Source: DATGZH01 sp035297265 | GTDB taxonomy: Bacteria > Actinomycetota > Acidimicrobiia > Acidimicrobiales > RAAP-2 | Reading direction: 5' to 3' | DNA length: 64,000 nucleotides | Assembly: GCA_035297265.1 (NCBI GenBank) | Contig: DATGZH010000064.1 | Span: forward strand, 186,001 to 250,000 | Shown here: one piece after another, positions 23,912 to 31,736 of the stretch | Position numbering within the stretch: position 1 is the stretch's first letter | How the letters are laid out: each line of letters starts with the position of its first letter | The notes under the pieces: generated by a model | Seen by the model: the letters and a program-made list of their open reading frames with translations, nothing else | Databases searched by the model: none | Told to the model about the DNA's origin: nothing | Program-made: the position numbers and the translations under genes

Positions 23912-25125
23912 CCGGACCACGGCCGCTCGCCGGCCGGCGGGTGATCGACGTCGGCACCCGCATCGGCGCCCCGTTCTGCGCCGGCCTCCTGGGCGAGCTC
24001 GGGGCCGAGGTGGTGAAGGTGGAGGACCCGAGGGGCGGGGACTTCATGCGGACGATCGGCCCGTTCGTGCCGACCGACGACGACGGCCCCGGCTACTCGC
24101 TCTGGTGGGCGGTCGAGGGCCGGGGCCGGAAGGGCGTGACACTCGACCTGCGCCAGGCCGCCGGCCAGGAGCTGTTCCGGCGCCTGGCGGCCACGGCCGA
24201 CGTGGTCTGTGAGAATTTCCGCCCCGGCACCCTGGAGGCCTGGCACGTCGGCCCGGCGGACTGCGACCCCCGGCTCGTCTGGGCCCGGATCTCGGTCTTC
24301 GGCCAGGACGGCCCGTACTCGGCCCGGCCGGGCCTCGACCGCATGGGCATCGCCTACGGCGGCCTGCTCCAGCTGACCGGGTACCCCGACCGGCCGCCCG
24401 TGCGGCCGGGCGTCACGATCTCGGACTACCTGACCGGCGTGTTCGCGGCCGAGGGCGTGCTGGCCGCCCTCTACCGGCGGGACCGCCCCGACGGCGGCAC
24501 GGGTGAGGGCGGCGTGGTGGACGCCCCGCTCTACGGCTCGATCCTGCGCGTCCTCGAGTGGACCGTGGCCGGCCAGGACCGCCTCGGCATCTCCCGAGGC
24601 CGCGAGGGCAACCGCATGGCCAACTCGGCGCCGATCGACAACTACCTCACGGCCGACGGCCGCTACGTCTGCATCGTCGGGGGCTCCGACGCCAACTTCG
24701 CCCGTCTCTGCGAGGCGATGGACCGGCCGGACCTGGCCGGGGACCCGAGGTGGACCACGTTGGCCCAGCGGGCGGCGGGGGGTGACGAGATCAACGGCAT
24801 CGTCGCCGAGTGGGCGGCGGCCCGGACGGCGGCCGAGGTCGAGGAGCTCTGCATCGAGCACGGCGTCCCCGTCGGGAAGATCTACGACGCGGCCGACATC
24901 CTGGCCGACCCGCACATGGCCGCCCGGGGCGACACCGTCGTGGTCGACGACCCCGTGGCTGGCCCGCACCGCCAGCAGGCACCGTACCCGCGGCTCGACG
25001 GCGAGCCGCCGTTCGCCCCTGCGCCCGCCCCGGCACTCGGCCAGCACAACGAGGAGGTCTGGTGCGGCTTGGTCGGCCTTTCACCAGCCGAGTTGGCCGA
25101 TTTCGTGGCGGCGGGGGTGATCTGA
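23908..25125 (+). CDS. Family III CoA-transferase (CaiB/BaiF)
   Basis: The 405-residue protein has the family III pattern: RRVIDVGTRIGAPFCAGLLG at the start, ELGAEVVKVEDPRGGD, NFRPGTLE and the aspartate in VTISDYLTGVFAAEG near residue 172, which aligns with the acyl-forming Asp169 of formyl-CoA transferase. The histidine of alpha-methylacyl-CoA racemase is not present in the matching place (RPGLDRMGIAYGG), so it is a transferase rather than a racemase. It moves CoA between carboxylic acids. The start is the GTG at 23908, overlapping the crotonase stop as GTGA. The frame open further upstream is read-through of the crotonase region. Confidence 0.9.
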   Translation: MTGPRPLAGRRVIDVGTRIGAPFCAGLLGELGAEVVKVEDPRGGDFMRTIGPFVPTDDDGPGYSLWWAVEGRGRKGVTLDLRQAAGQELFRRLAATADVVCENFRPGTLEAWHVGPADCDPRLVWARISVFGQDGPYSARPGLDRMGIAYGGLLQLTGYPDRPPVRPGVTISDYLTGVFAAEGVLAALYRRDRPDGGTGEGGVVDAPLYGSILRVLEWTVAGQDRLGISRGREGNRMANSAPIDNYLTADGRYVCIVGGSDANFARLCEAMDRPDLAGDPRWTTLAQRAAGGDEINGIVAEWAAARTAAEVEELCIEHGVPVGKIYDAADILADPHMAARGDTVVVDDPVAGPHRQQAPYPRLDGEPPFAPAPAPALGQHNEEVWCGLVGLSPAELADFVAAGVI

Positions 25126-25293
25126 CCCGGCGCGTTCAGGGCAACTCGGGGCCGGACCGCACGGGGACCGTCATCGGGGTTCCGCAACGTCGAGACGCCG
25201 GACTGCCGTCTCCCGTTGCCAACGGATCGTCGGTGTGGCACCTTGGGCCGGCCCCCCGAGCACAGTGCCGCCCAAGCCCACGAGGAGATCGCC

Positions 25294-26259
25294 ATGCACG
25301 TCCCGACCGCCCGGCTCCTCGGCGTCCTCGGCCTTTCGTTGGCGGCCGTCGGGGTGACGGCCTCGGCGGCCGGGGCAACCGGGGGATCAGTCACTGGCCT
25401 TTCGATTTCGGCGACGGAAGGCTCGACCTTCGGTGGCAACGTGGCCACCTTCGTCGACCCGGCCTGCGGCTCCCCCACCTACTCGGCCACCGTCGACTGG
25501 GGTGACGGGACGCAGAGCTCGGGTGGCATCACGTTCAACGGGACCTGCGCCGCCGGCTACAACGTCATAGCCAGCCACACCTATGCCGAGGAGGGCACCT
25601 ACTCGACGAGCATCTCGGTGACCGGCACTGACGGCTTCTCCGGCACGGGCACGGGCTCGGCCAACGTCGCCGACGCCTCCCTCACGTTGGCCCCCTCGAC
25701 CGTGACCTTCACCGCCCACAAGACCTTCACCGCCCAGGTCGCGACGCTCACCGACGCCGACCCCGGCGCGGCGGCCTCCGACTTCACGGCCACGATCGAC
25801 TGGGGCGACGGCCAACATTCGGCGGGGACGGTGGCCGGTGGTCAAGGGGGCCCGTTCACGGTGTCGGGCACCCATGCCTACAAACAGTCGGGCAGCCACA
25901 CCGTCACGGTCGCCGCGGACGACGTCGGTGGGGCGCAGGCCACCACGCAGTCACCGGCGGGCTCCCTCGTGGTCACGGGCCTCACCATCCATGCCACCCA
26001 CGGGGTGACGTTCGGCAACAACGTCGCTGGTTTCGTCGACCCTCTGTGCAGCAATGCGAGCTTCTCGGCCACCGTCAACTGGGGGGACGGCTCCAAGAAG
26101 ACCTCCGGCGGCGTCACCTTCAACGGGACGTGTAGCGCGGGCTACAACGTGCTGGCCAGTCACACCTACGCCGCCTCGGGCACCTTCAAGCTCGTCGTCA
26201 CCGTGAAGGCCACGAACGGCGAGGGGGGCAAGGGCAAGGGCTCCGCCGTCGTCTCCTGA
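25294..26259 (+). CDS. Secreted protein with three PKD/Ig-like repeats
   Basis: The 321-residue product starts with a signal peptide (hydrophobic residues 8-27, likely cut after ASAAGA). Three beta-sandwich repeats follow at about 34-110, 130-208 and 228-305, each with the PKD core A(T)xxWGDG and SHTY/THAY. Repeats 1 and 3 are near copies and share a cysteine pair (C58/C85 and C252/C280) that is missing in repeat 2; these probably form disulfides outside the cell. There is no LPXTG or membrane anchor, so the protein is released or loosely attached. GAGGAG lies 6 bp before the ATG. PKD-like domains usually mediate binding between proteins or to glycans. Confidence 0.85.
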   Translation: MHVPTARLLGVLGLSLAAVGVTASAAGATGGSVTGLSISATEGSTFGGNVATFVDPACGSPTYSATVDWGDGTQSSGGITFNGTCAAGYNVIASHTYAEEGTYSTSISVTGTDGFSGTGTGSANVADASLTLAPSTVTFTAHKTFTAQVATLTDADPGAAASDFTATIDWGDGQHSAGTVAGGQGGPFTVSGTHAYKQSGSHTVTVAADDVGGAQATTQSPAGSLVVTGLTIHATHGVTFGNNVAGFVDPLCSNASFSATVNWGDGSKKTSGGVTFNGTCSAGYNVLASHTYAASGTFKLVVTVKATNGEGGKGKGSAVVS

Positions 26260-26316
26260 TCCGCTCGTGCGACGCCGCGGCCCGGTGGAGCGGGCTAGCG
26301 GCCGACCGGCAGTGTC

Positions 26317-27984
26317 TCAGCCCCCCACCTTGAGGAGGTGGCTCCGGTCGTTGGCCGCCAGCTCCGCCCCGAGCGCCGCCACATTCTCGCCCGTCAACGA
26401 AACATAGCGCTCGCCCTCGCGAACGAAGACCGGGTCGGCGCAGTCCCACCCTTCGGTGCGCAGGCGTCGCTTGTCGACCTTGTTCGTGCCCATCACCGGC
26501 AGGGCCGTGACGATGCGCACGTAACGGGGCGCCGACTTGGTCCCGAGGTCGCGCTCTTCGGCCACGAACCGGGCGAAGGCCTCGGGGTCGAAGGAGGTGC
26601 CCGGTTCGAGCTCGAGGGCCGCCATCACCTGGTCGCCCGTGCGCACGTCGGGCACCGGGTAGACGGCGGCGCCGGTGACCCCGTCGAAACGCAGGAGGAC
26701 CCGCTCGATCGGGGCACAGGCCAGGTTCTCGGCGTCCACCCGCATCCAGTCGCCGGTGCGCCCGGCGAAGTAGAAGACGCCGTCCTCGTCCCGGTAGCCG
26801 AGGTCGCCCGACCAGTACCAGCCGTTGCGGGTTCGCTCCGCCTCGGCCTCGGGGTTCTTCCAGTAGCCCTCGAAGGCCCCGGCCCGGTTCCGCCCGACGA
26901 TCTCGCCGATGGCCTCGGTCGGGTTCAGGAGATGGCCGTCGGCGTCGAAACGGGCCCGCGGTCGCTCCTCGGAGGTGTCGGGGTCGACCACCGCGACGTC
27001 GTAACCGGGGAAGGGGGTGCCGAGAGTCCCCTCCCGACCACCGAGCACCGGCATCATGATGATGGGTCCCTCGCTCGAGCCGTAGCCCTCGATGACGGGG
27101 ACACCGAAGCGGCGGGTGAACTCCTCGCGGTCCTTGGCCGAGGACTCCGGTCCGAGCACGTACTTGAGCCGGTGCTCGCGGTCGTGGGCGGTCGGCGGCG
27201 TGGCGTTGATGAAGGCCAGCGCCCGTCCGACGGTGTTGAAGAACGTGCAGCCGAAGCGCTGGACGTCGGGCAGGAACCCGCTAGCCGAGAACCGCCGGCG
27301 CAGGGCGATGGTGGCCCCGGTGGCGAAGGCCGGGAAGACGTTGGCCGAGAGCGCGTTGCCGTGGAAGAGGGGCATGACGCAGTACAGGACGTCGTCGGCG
27401 CCGAAGCGCGAGCCGTTCGCCCCCCAGGCCGCCCGGCCCTGGCTCATCCGGACGGCCTTCGGCGCGCCGGTCGAGCCCGCCGTGAACAGGAGGAGGTAGA
27501 GGTCCCCCGACGCGACGGCGGGGAGGCCGGACCGGTCCGCCCGGCCCGCCTCGATCCGCTCGGCGTAGTCCGGCTCGTCGACGACGAGGAGCCGCTCGGG
27601 CGAGAGGCCGAGGTCCAGCCCCTCGAGGAGGGCGGTGTGCTCGCTCGACGTGATGAGGAGCTGGCAGTCGGTGTGGGTGATGTCGCGGGCCAGCTCGGCC
27701 CCGCGCCGCGTCGGGTTCACGCCGACCACCACGGCGTCGGCGAGCGCCGCTCCGGCCAGCAGGAAGACGTACTCGGGCACGTTCTCGAGGAGGACGCCGA
27801 CGTGGAACGGGCCCTCACGGCGCAGTGCGAGCAAGAGGCGGGCCCGGGCCTCGGCCTCGGCCACGAGCTCGCTCCAGGACCACGACGCCTCCTCGAAGAG
27901 AAGCGCCGTCCCGGGGTCGTCGGCCCGGGCCCGCAGTATCTCGGCGATCGTCGCCGGGTTGGACCGGTCGGTCGTTCGGCTCAC
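26317..27984 (-). CDS. Long-chain acyl-CoA ligase, FadD17-like
   Basis: The 555-residue ligase carries LFTAGSTGAPKAV (ATP loop) near residue 167, YGSSEG near 300, GWYWSGDLGY near 387 and the C-terminal lysine in GTNKVDKRRL near 510. The motif GRTGDWMRVDAENLA and the insertion pattern resemble mycobacterial FadD17, which takes part in sterol side-chain activation. It starts with GTG at 27984, overlapping the stop of the P450 gene (GTGA), so P450 and ligase are made together: oxidation of a terminal carbon to the acid, then CoA activation, is a consistent reading. Confidence 0.9.
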   Translation of the reverse strand: MSRTTDRSNPATIAEILRARADDPGTALLFEEASWSWSELVAEAEARARLLLALRREGPFHVGVLLENVPEYVFLLAGAALADAVVVGVNPTRRGAELARDITHTDCQLLITSSEHTALLEGLDLGLSPERLLVVDEPDYAERIEAGRADRSGLPAVASGDLYLLLFTAGSTGAPKAVRMSQGRAAWGANGSRFGADDVLYCVMPLFHGNALSANVFPAFATGATIALRRRFSASGFLPDVQRFGCTFFNTVGRALAFINATPPTAHDREHRLKYVLGPESSAKDREEFTRRFGVPVIEGYGSSEGPIIMMPVLGGREGTLGTPFPGYDVAVVDPDTSEERPRARFDADGHLLNPTEAIGEIVGRNRAGAFEGYWKNPEAEAERTRNGWYWSGDLGYRDEDGVFYFAGRTGDWMRVDAENLACAPIERVLLRFDGVTGAAVYPVPDVRTGDQVMAALELEPGTSFDPEAFARFVAEERDLGTKSAPRYVRIVTALPVMGTNKVDKRRLRTEGWDCADPVFVREGERYVSLTGENVAALGAELAANDRSHLLKVGG

Positions 27985-29183
27985 GGCACCAGTCGCACGG
28001 GGAGCTCGGCCACCGAGGCCACGATCGTGGAGGGCACCCGGACGGGTGGCCCGAGCACCTCGTAGGCCGGGTAGCGGGACAGCAGCTCCTCGAAGAAGAC
28101 CCGGGCCTCGAGGCGGGCCAGGCTGGCCCCGAGGCAGAGGTGCTCGCCGAAGCCGAAGGCGAGGTGGGTTGGCTGCACCGGTCGGGTGACGTCGAACCGG
28201 TCGGCCGTCGGCCCGAAAACCGACTCATCGCGGTTGGCCGAGGCGTAGAGCATCACGAGGTAGTCCCCCGCGGCGACAGGCACTCCGCCCACGTCGAGGT
28301 CCTCGGTGGGCGTGCGGCAGAAGGCGTGGACCGGCGTCACCCAGCGCAGGCACTCCTCGACGGCCCCCGGGAGCCCCTCGGGAGCCGAGGCCAGGGCGGC
28401 CCGCTGGTCCGGGTGCTCGGAGAGGGCGACCGCCCCGCCGGTCAGGAGGTGCCGGGTGGTCTCGTTCCCGGCCACAAGCAGCGTCAGGAGGAAGGAGAAG
28501 AGCTCGCCGGTCGTGAGGGAGCGGCCGTCGACCTCGCTCGAGACGAGGAGCGACACCAGGTCGCCACCCGGCGCCGCCCGCTTGTCCGCGATGTGCTGCT
28601 GGAGGAAGCCGAAGAATTCCGTCATCGCCGTCATGGTGTCGTCGCTGGTCCGGTCGGGCGTCTCGATCGTGGCGTCGGACCACCGCCGGAAGTCGCTCCG
28701 GTCCCCCTCTTCGATGCCGAGCAGTTCGGCGATGACGAGCAACGGGAAGGGCGCGCTCAGCTCCTCGACGAAGTCGAGCTCCTCACCGGCGGGTGCCCGC
28801 TCGAGCACGCTCCTGGCGAGCTCGCGGACGCGTGGCTCCATGGGCCCGACGGCCCGGGGCGTGAAGCGCCGGTTGACGAGGTGCCGGTGCTGGCCATGCT
28901 CCGGCGGGTCCATCATGAGGATGGAGGGTGCGCCGGCCTGGGCGGAAGGGGCCGACCGCAATGGGTCGTTCACGATCGCCCCCCGGCCGGAGCAGAACTG
29001 CTCGGGGTGCGAGCTGACCCGGCGGACGTCGTCGTAGCAGGTGAGGCACCACATGCCCGGGGCGAACTCGTGGACGGGGGCCTCCGCCCGGAGGCGAGCG
29101 AGGACCTCGAAGTAGTCGGGGCGCACGTAGAAGTCGGCGCTCGTCGGGTCGGTCGTGCCCAGCCCGAACACGTCGTCCATCAC
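27981..29183 (-). CDS. Cytochrome P450, CYP125/CYP142-like
   Basis: The 400-residue P450 has the heme-ligand loop FGFGEHLCLGASLAR near residue 349, the I-helix oxygen-binding AGNETTRHL near residue 243 and the ExxR helix in EECLRWVTP near 282. It is a soluble, ferredoxin-dependent class I enzyme. The FGFGxHxCLGxxLAR form, together with the co-translated FadD17-like ligase, fits terminal hydroxylation of a sterol or branched side chain, though the substrate is inferred. The GTG at 29183 lies 7 bp after a TACCGT hexamer (minus strand 29191-29196), which suggests a leaderless message. Confidence 0.92.
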   Translation of the reverse strand: MMDDVFGLGTTDPTSADFYVRPDYFEVLARLRAEAPVHEFAPGMWCLTCYDDVRRVSSHPEQFCSGRGAIVNDPLRSAPSAQAGAPSILMMDPPEHGQHRHLVNRRFTPRAVGPMEPRVRELARSVLERAPAGEELDFVEELSAPFPLLVIAELLGIEEGDRSDFRRWSDATIETPDRTSDDTMTAMTEFFGFLQQHIADKRAAPGGDLVSLLVSSEVDGRSLTTGELFSFLLTLLVAGNETTRHLLTGGAVALSEHPDQRAALASAPEGLPGAVEECLRWVTPVHAFCRTPTEDLDVGGVPVAAGDYLVMLYASANRDESVFGPTADRFDVTRPVQPTHLAFGFGEHLCLGASLARLEARVFFEELLSRYPAYEVLGPPVRVPSTIVASVAELPVRLVP

Positions 29184-29190
29184 GGCGCCG

Positions 29191-29196
29191 ACGGTA
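29191..29196 (-). promoter_or_regulatory. -10 hexamer TACCGT giving a likely leaderless P450 transcript
   Basis: On the minus strand TACCGT is separated by 7 bp from the GTG at 29183. Transcription would then begin at the start codon, as is common in Actinomycetota. The same hexamer at the same distance precedes the phosphotransferase gene (31639). Confidence 0.5.
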
Positions 29197-29207
29197 CCGG
29201 CTGGGCC

Positions 29208-29220
29208 GTGGTAGGACCAC
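29208..29220. promoter_or_regulatory. Small inverted repeat between P450 and CrtC-like genes
   Basis: GTGGT, AGG and ACCAC make a perfect 5-bp inverted repeat within the 41-bp divergent gap. It lies a few bases upstream of the ATG at 29225 and could be an operator, but arms of this length occur by chance. Confidence 0.25.
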
Positions 29221-29224
29221 CTCT

Positions 29225-30334
29225 ATGTTCGATGCCAGTCCCGAGCACTCCCCCATGTCGGGGATCGACGAGTACCTGGTGCACAATTACCCGCACCCCG
29301 TCCGGGTGATGTGGACGGCGGACCTCCAGGCCTACGAGCGGATCTGGTTCACCTGCCAGGACAAGGTGGGCGAGCTCCTGATCGTGTGCGGCATGGGCAT
29401 CTACCCGAATCTCGGCACGGCGGAAGCCTTCGCCATCGTGAACGTCCGGGGACGCCACACCACGGTCCGGGCCCACCGCACGCTCGGGGACGACCGCACC
29501 GACATGGCCGTCGGTCCCATCTCCTTCGAGGTGGTGGAGCCGTTCGCCGAGTGGCGCCTCAAGCTGGAGGAGAACGAGCACGGGACGGCCTTCGACATCC
29601 GCTGGTTCGACACCAAACGGGCCACGTTCCGACTCCTCGGTGCGGGTGTGATCGTGCAGGGTCGCCCGTTCGCCGGCGTGGCCGGTTACGACGGCTTCGG
29701 CGCCCAGGAGGGCTGGGTCGAGGCCCACGGCGAGCGTTTCGAGCTGGGCCGGACGACGCACCTCGGCACCCGGGACCACCACTGGGGGACGCGCGACGGC
29801 GTCGGCGGCCCAGCCATGTACCGAGGCCAGCAGCACCCGCACTCCGGCGAATGGGTGGAGTTCGCCGAGGTGGGCGTCTGGGGCGACCACCTCCTCTACC
29901 CGCTCGGTGACGCCCGTCCGGGCAGCGGGCAGCTGCGCCGGCGCACGCACCGGCTGCGCTTCGAGCCCGACACCCATCTCCTCCTCGCCGGCGAGGTGGA
30001 CCTGCACTCCAACACGGGCGAGGTGAAGACCATGACCTTCGAGCGCCTCGGCCACCAGATCGCCTTCCTCCGCTGCGGCATGTACGGCGGGCCGAACGGC
30101 GGCACACCCGAGGGGGACATCTGGCACGGGATGGCCGTGGGCGACGGCGTGGTTACCGGCGAGACCTACGACGTCACCGATCCCGAGGTGCGACGACGCA
30201 TCTGCGGCCTCGACCAGCACCACGCCCGCTTCGAGCTCGACGGCGAGGTGGCCTACGGCCTGGTCGAGCCCTATGACACCCTCTGCTACGAGGTGGCCAA
30301 GGCCCGCGTCATGGGATTCTCGCTCCTCGAGTAG
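29225..30334 (+). CDS. Conserved protein of unknown function, CrtC/AttH-like lipocalin fold suspected
   Basis: I do not recognise this 369-residue protein firmly. The pattern of a long beta-rich chain with RDHHWGTRDGVGG near residue 181 and an EPFAEWRLKLEEN segment near residue 103 resembles the carotenoid 1,2-hydratase/AttH group of double-lipocalin proteins (DUF7064/7065). Such proteins are found near lipid and sterol catabolic genes in Actinomycetota. There is no signal peptide or membrane helix. It is divergent from the P450/ligase operon with 41 bp between them, so a related role, perhaps binding or hydration of a hydrophobic substrate, is possible. The ATG at 29225 has no clear ribosome-binding site; the ATG at 29255 is an alternative. 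Confidence 0.65.
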   Translation: MFDASPEHSPMSGIDEYLVHNYPHPVRVMWTADLQAYERIWFTCQDKVGELLIVCGMGIYPNLGTAEAFAIVNVRGRHTTVRAHRTLGDDRTDMAVGPISFEVVEPFAEWRLKLEENEHGTAFDIRWFDTKRATFRLLGAGVIVQGRPFAGVAGYDGFGAQEGWVEAHGERFELGRTTHLGTRDHHWGTRDGVGGPAMYRGQQHPHSGEWVEFAEVGVWGDHLLYPLGDARPGSGQLRRRTHRLRFEPDTHLLLAGEVDLHSNTGEVKTMTFERLGHQIAFLRCGMYGGPNGGTPEGDIWHGMAVGDGVVTGETYDVTDPEVRRRICGLDQHHARFELDGEVAYGLVEPYDTLCYEVAKARVMGFSLLE

Positions 30335-30598
30335 CTCCGAAGTCGCTCCGGCGCTGCGGAGCCTTGCCACCGATGACGCCCGGAGCAACGGGCGCCGAGG
30401 CGCTCAGGCCGGCGGCTCCGCTGTCCGGGCCGTGGAACGAAGTCGCTTCCCGGACCCTCACGGGCTGAGGTGATTGAAAAGACGTTCCTCGCCGGAAAAC
30501 AGTGCCTGTACTGGGATTACCGCAAGCTACGCCAAAGTAAACTATTCCAAAGTAGACGATCGCAACTGCTACTCAACGAGAGCGGCGGCAGAGCACAG
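30335..30598. other. Convergent gap with an AT-richer islet and an 11-bp direct repeat
   Basis: The gap separates two converging genes. From about 30474 to 30570 the base content is clearly lower in GC than anything around it. Within it CCAAAGTAAAC (30532-30542) and CCAAAGTAGAC (30547-30557) are near-identical direct repeats 15 bp apart. No believable gene lies here; short frames crossing it have no coding character. It could be a protein-binding site, a remnant of inserted DNA or a small-RNA region. Confidence 0.5.
30345..30362 (+). terminator. Hairpin after the CrtC-like gene, possible terminator
   Basis: GCTCCG, a 6-base loop and CGGAGC form a perfect 6-bp GC-rich stem 11 bp after the stop at 30334. 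There is no run of T after it, so termination would be weak or depend on other factors. Confidence 0.35.
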
Positions 30599-31639
30599 TC
30601 AGCCGAAGGCGGCGATACGCCGCCCGAGGACCCCGACGAGCGGGTTGCCCTCGTCGGCCGGCGACACATAGGGCTCACCTGCCGCCCCGGCGATGCGGGC
30701 CTGACAGTTGCTGATGGCGAGGGCCCGGCAAACGGCGAACACCTCGTGCCAGCGGTAGTCGACCAACCGCCGCCCCAGCTGCTCCTCGTAGTTCCCGATG
30801 GTCTCCTCGTGCTCGGGGAACCCCGGGACGGAGCTCCCGAGAGCCGACGTGGTCACGTCGTCGAGGACGAGGTACCAGGCCAGATCCATCTCCGCTGGCC
30901 CGATCGAGGCCAGGTCCCAGTCGAGGGCGGCCACGACCCGGCAGTCGTCGTCCACGATCACGTTGCCCAGCCGGGGATCGCCCCAGAGGAGCGACGCCGG
31001 CGGCTCGTTGGAGGGACAGTGATGCCGGCACCAGTCCAATCCCTCCACCAGGGGCAGAAACGGCACGTCGGTCGACGTCCGCTCGGCGTACCGGCGCCAC
31101 CATTCGAGCTCGTCGGTCAGACACCGACCTCCACCCCGCACGACGCCGGCGGCCGACGTCGTGGACCAGTCGACCCGGTGTACGCGGGCGAGCAGCTGGA
31201 TGAACCGGTCGTGCACGAGCCGCTGCTCGACGACCGGCCGCTCGGTCAGCCAGCGGTCGAGGGCCGGGACCTCGCCCAGCACGTGCCCCTCGATGAACGG
31301 CATCACGACGAAAGGGGTTCCCACCCACGACGGATCGTCCACGACCGTGACCGGATCGGGTACGGGGATGCCGGCCGTCGCCAGCACGGCGTGCACGACA
31401 GCCTGCATGGGGAGGTCGTAGTCGGGCAACGACGGTTCGAGGGTGGGGAGCCGCACGACGAGGCGTTCGCGCCCCCTTGGTCCGTCCACGTCCACGACGA
31501 GGGACTCGTTCGAGTAGCCGGCGGAGGCCCGGGAGACGGCCCGCACCTCGGCGTCCGGTACCACCGACTGCGGGCCGGCCAACCAGGCCGAGAGCCCGAG
31601 ACGCAGGTCGTCCAGATCCCTCAGTCGTCCGGTGGCCAC
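30599..31639 (-). CDS. Phosphotransferase (APH/ACAD11 kinase-like) family protein
   Basis: The 346-residue kinase-like protein has the catalytic loop as LLWGDPRLGN near residue 230 (histidine of the usual HGD replaced by tryptophan, common in this subgroup) and the metal-binding DWDLAS about 18 residues later. VKxx-type lysine and FVVMPFIEG segments fit the N-lobe. Relatives act on small hydroxylated molecules; the ACAD10/11 branch phosphorylates 4-hydroxyacyl-CoA. The frame is open to 31945, but a TACCGT box 7 bp before the GTG at 31639 strongly supports that start. It lies 97 bp after the glycine-rich protein gene. Confidence 0.82.
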   Translation of the reverse strand: MATGRLRDLDDLRLGLSAWLAGPQSVVPDAEVRAVSRASAGYSNESLVVDVDGPRGRERLVVRLPTLEPSLPDYDLPMQAVVHAVLATAGIPVPDPVTVVDDPSWVGTPFVVMPFIEGHVLGEVPALDRWLTERPVVEQRLVHDRFIQLLARVHRVDWSTTSAAGVVRGGGRCLTDELEWWRRYAERTSTDVPFLPLVEGLDWCRHHCPSNEPPASLLWGDPRLGNVIVDDDCRVVAALDWDLASIGPAEMDLAWYLVLDDVTTSALGSSVPGFPEHEETIGNYEEQLGRRLVDYRWHEVFAVCRALAISNCQARIAGAAGEPYVSPADEGNPLVGVLGRRIAAFG

Positions 31640-31646
31640 GGAGCGG

Positions 31647-31652
31647 ACGGTA
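31647..31652 (-). promoter_or_regulatory. -10 hexamer TACCGT giving a likely leaderless phosphotransferase transcript
   Basis: On the minus strand TACCGT, then 7 bp, then the GTG at 31639. The arrangement copies the P450 promoter at 29191-29196 and helps fix the start codon of the phosphotransferase. Confidence 0.5.
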
Positions 31653-31736
31653 GTGCCGACGAGTCCTTGCCCGGGAAGGAGCTCCCAACCGAGACCGGAG
31701 AGCGCCCTCCCGCCAAAGGGTCCGGCGACCGGAGCG

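Noticed and set aside
26260..26316. Terminator hairpin between convergent genes
   Set aside because: CCGCTC and GAGCGG are complementary but separated by about 20 bases with no T run, so the hairpin is weak.
30474..30671. Possible small gene of 65 codons across the AT-richer islet
   Set aside because: No start signal, and it runs into the end of the phosphotransferase gene on the other strand.
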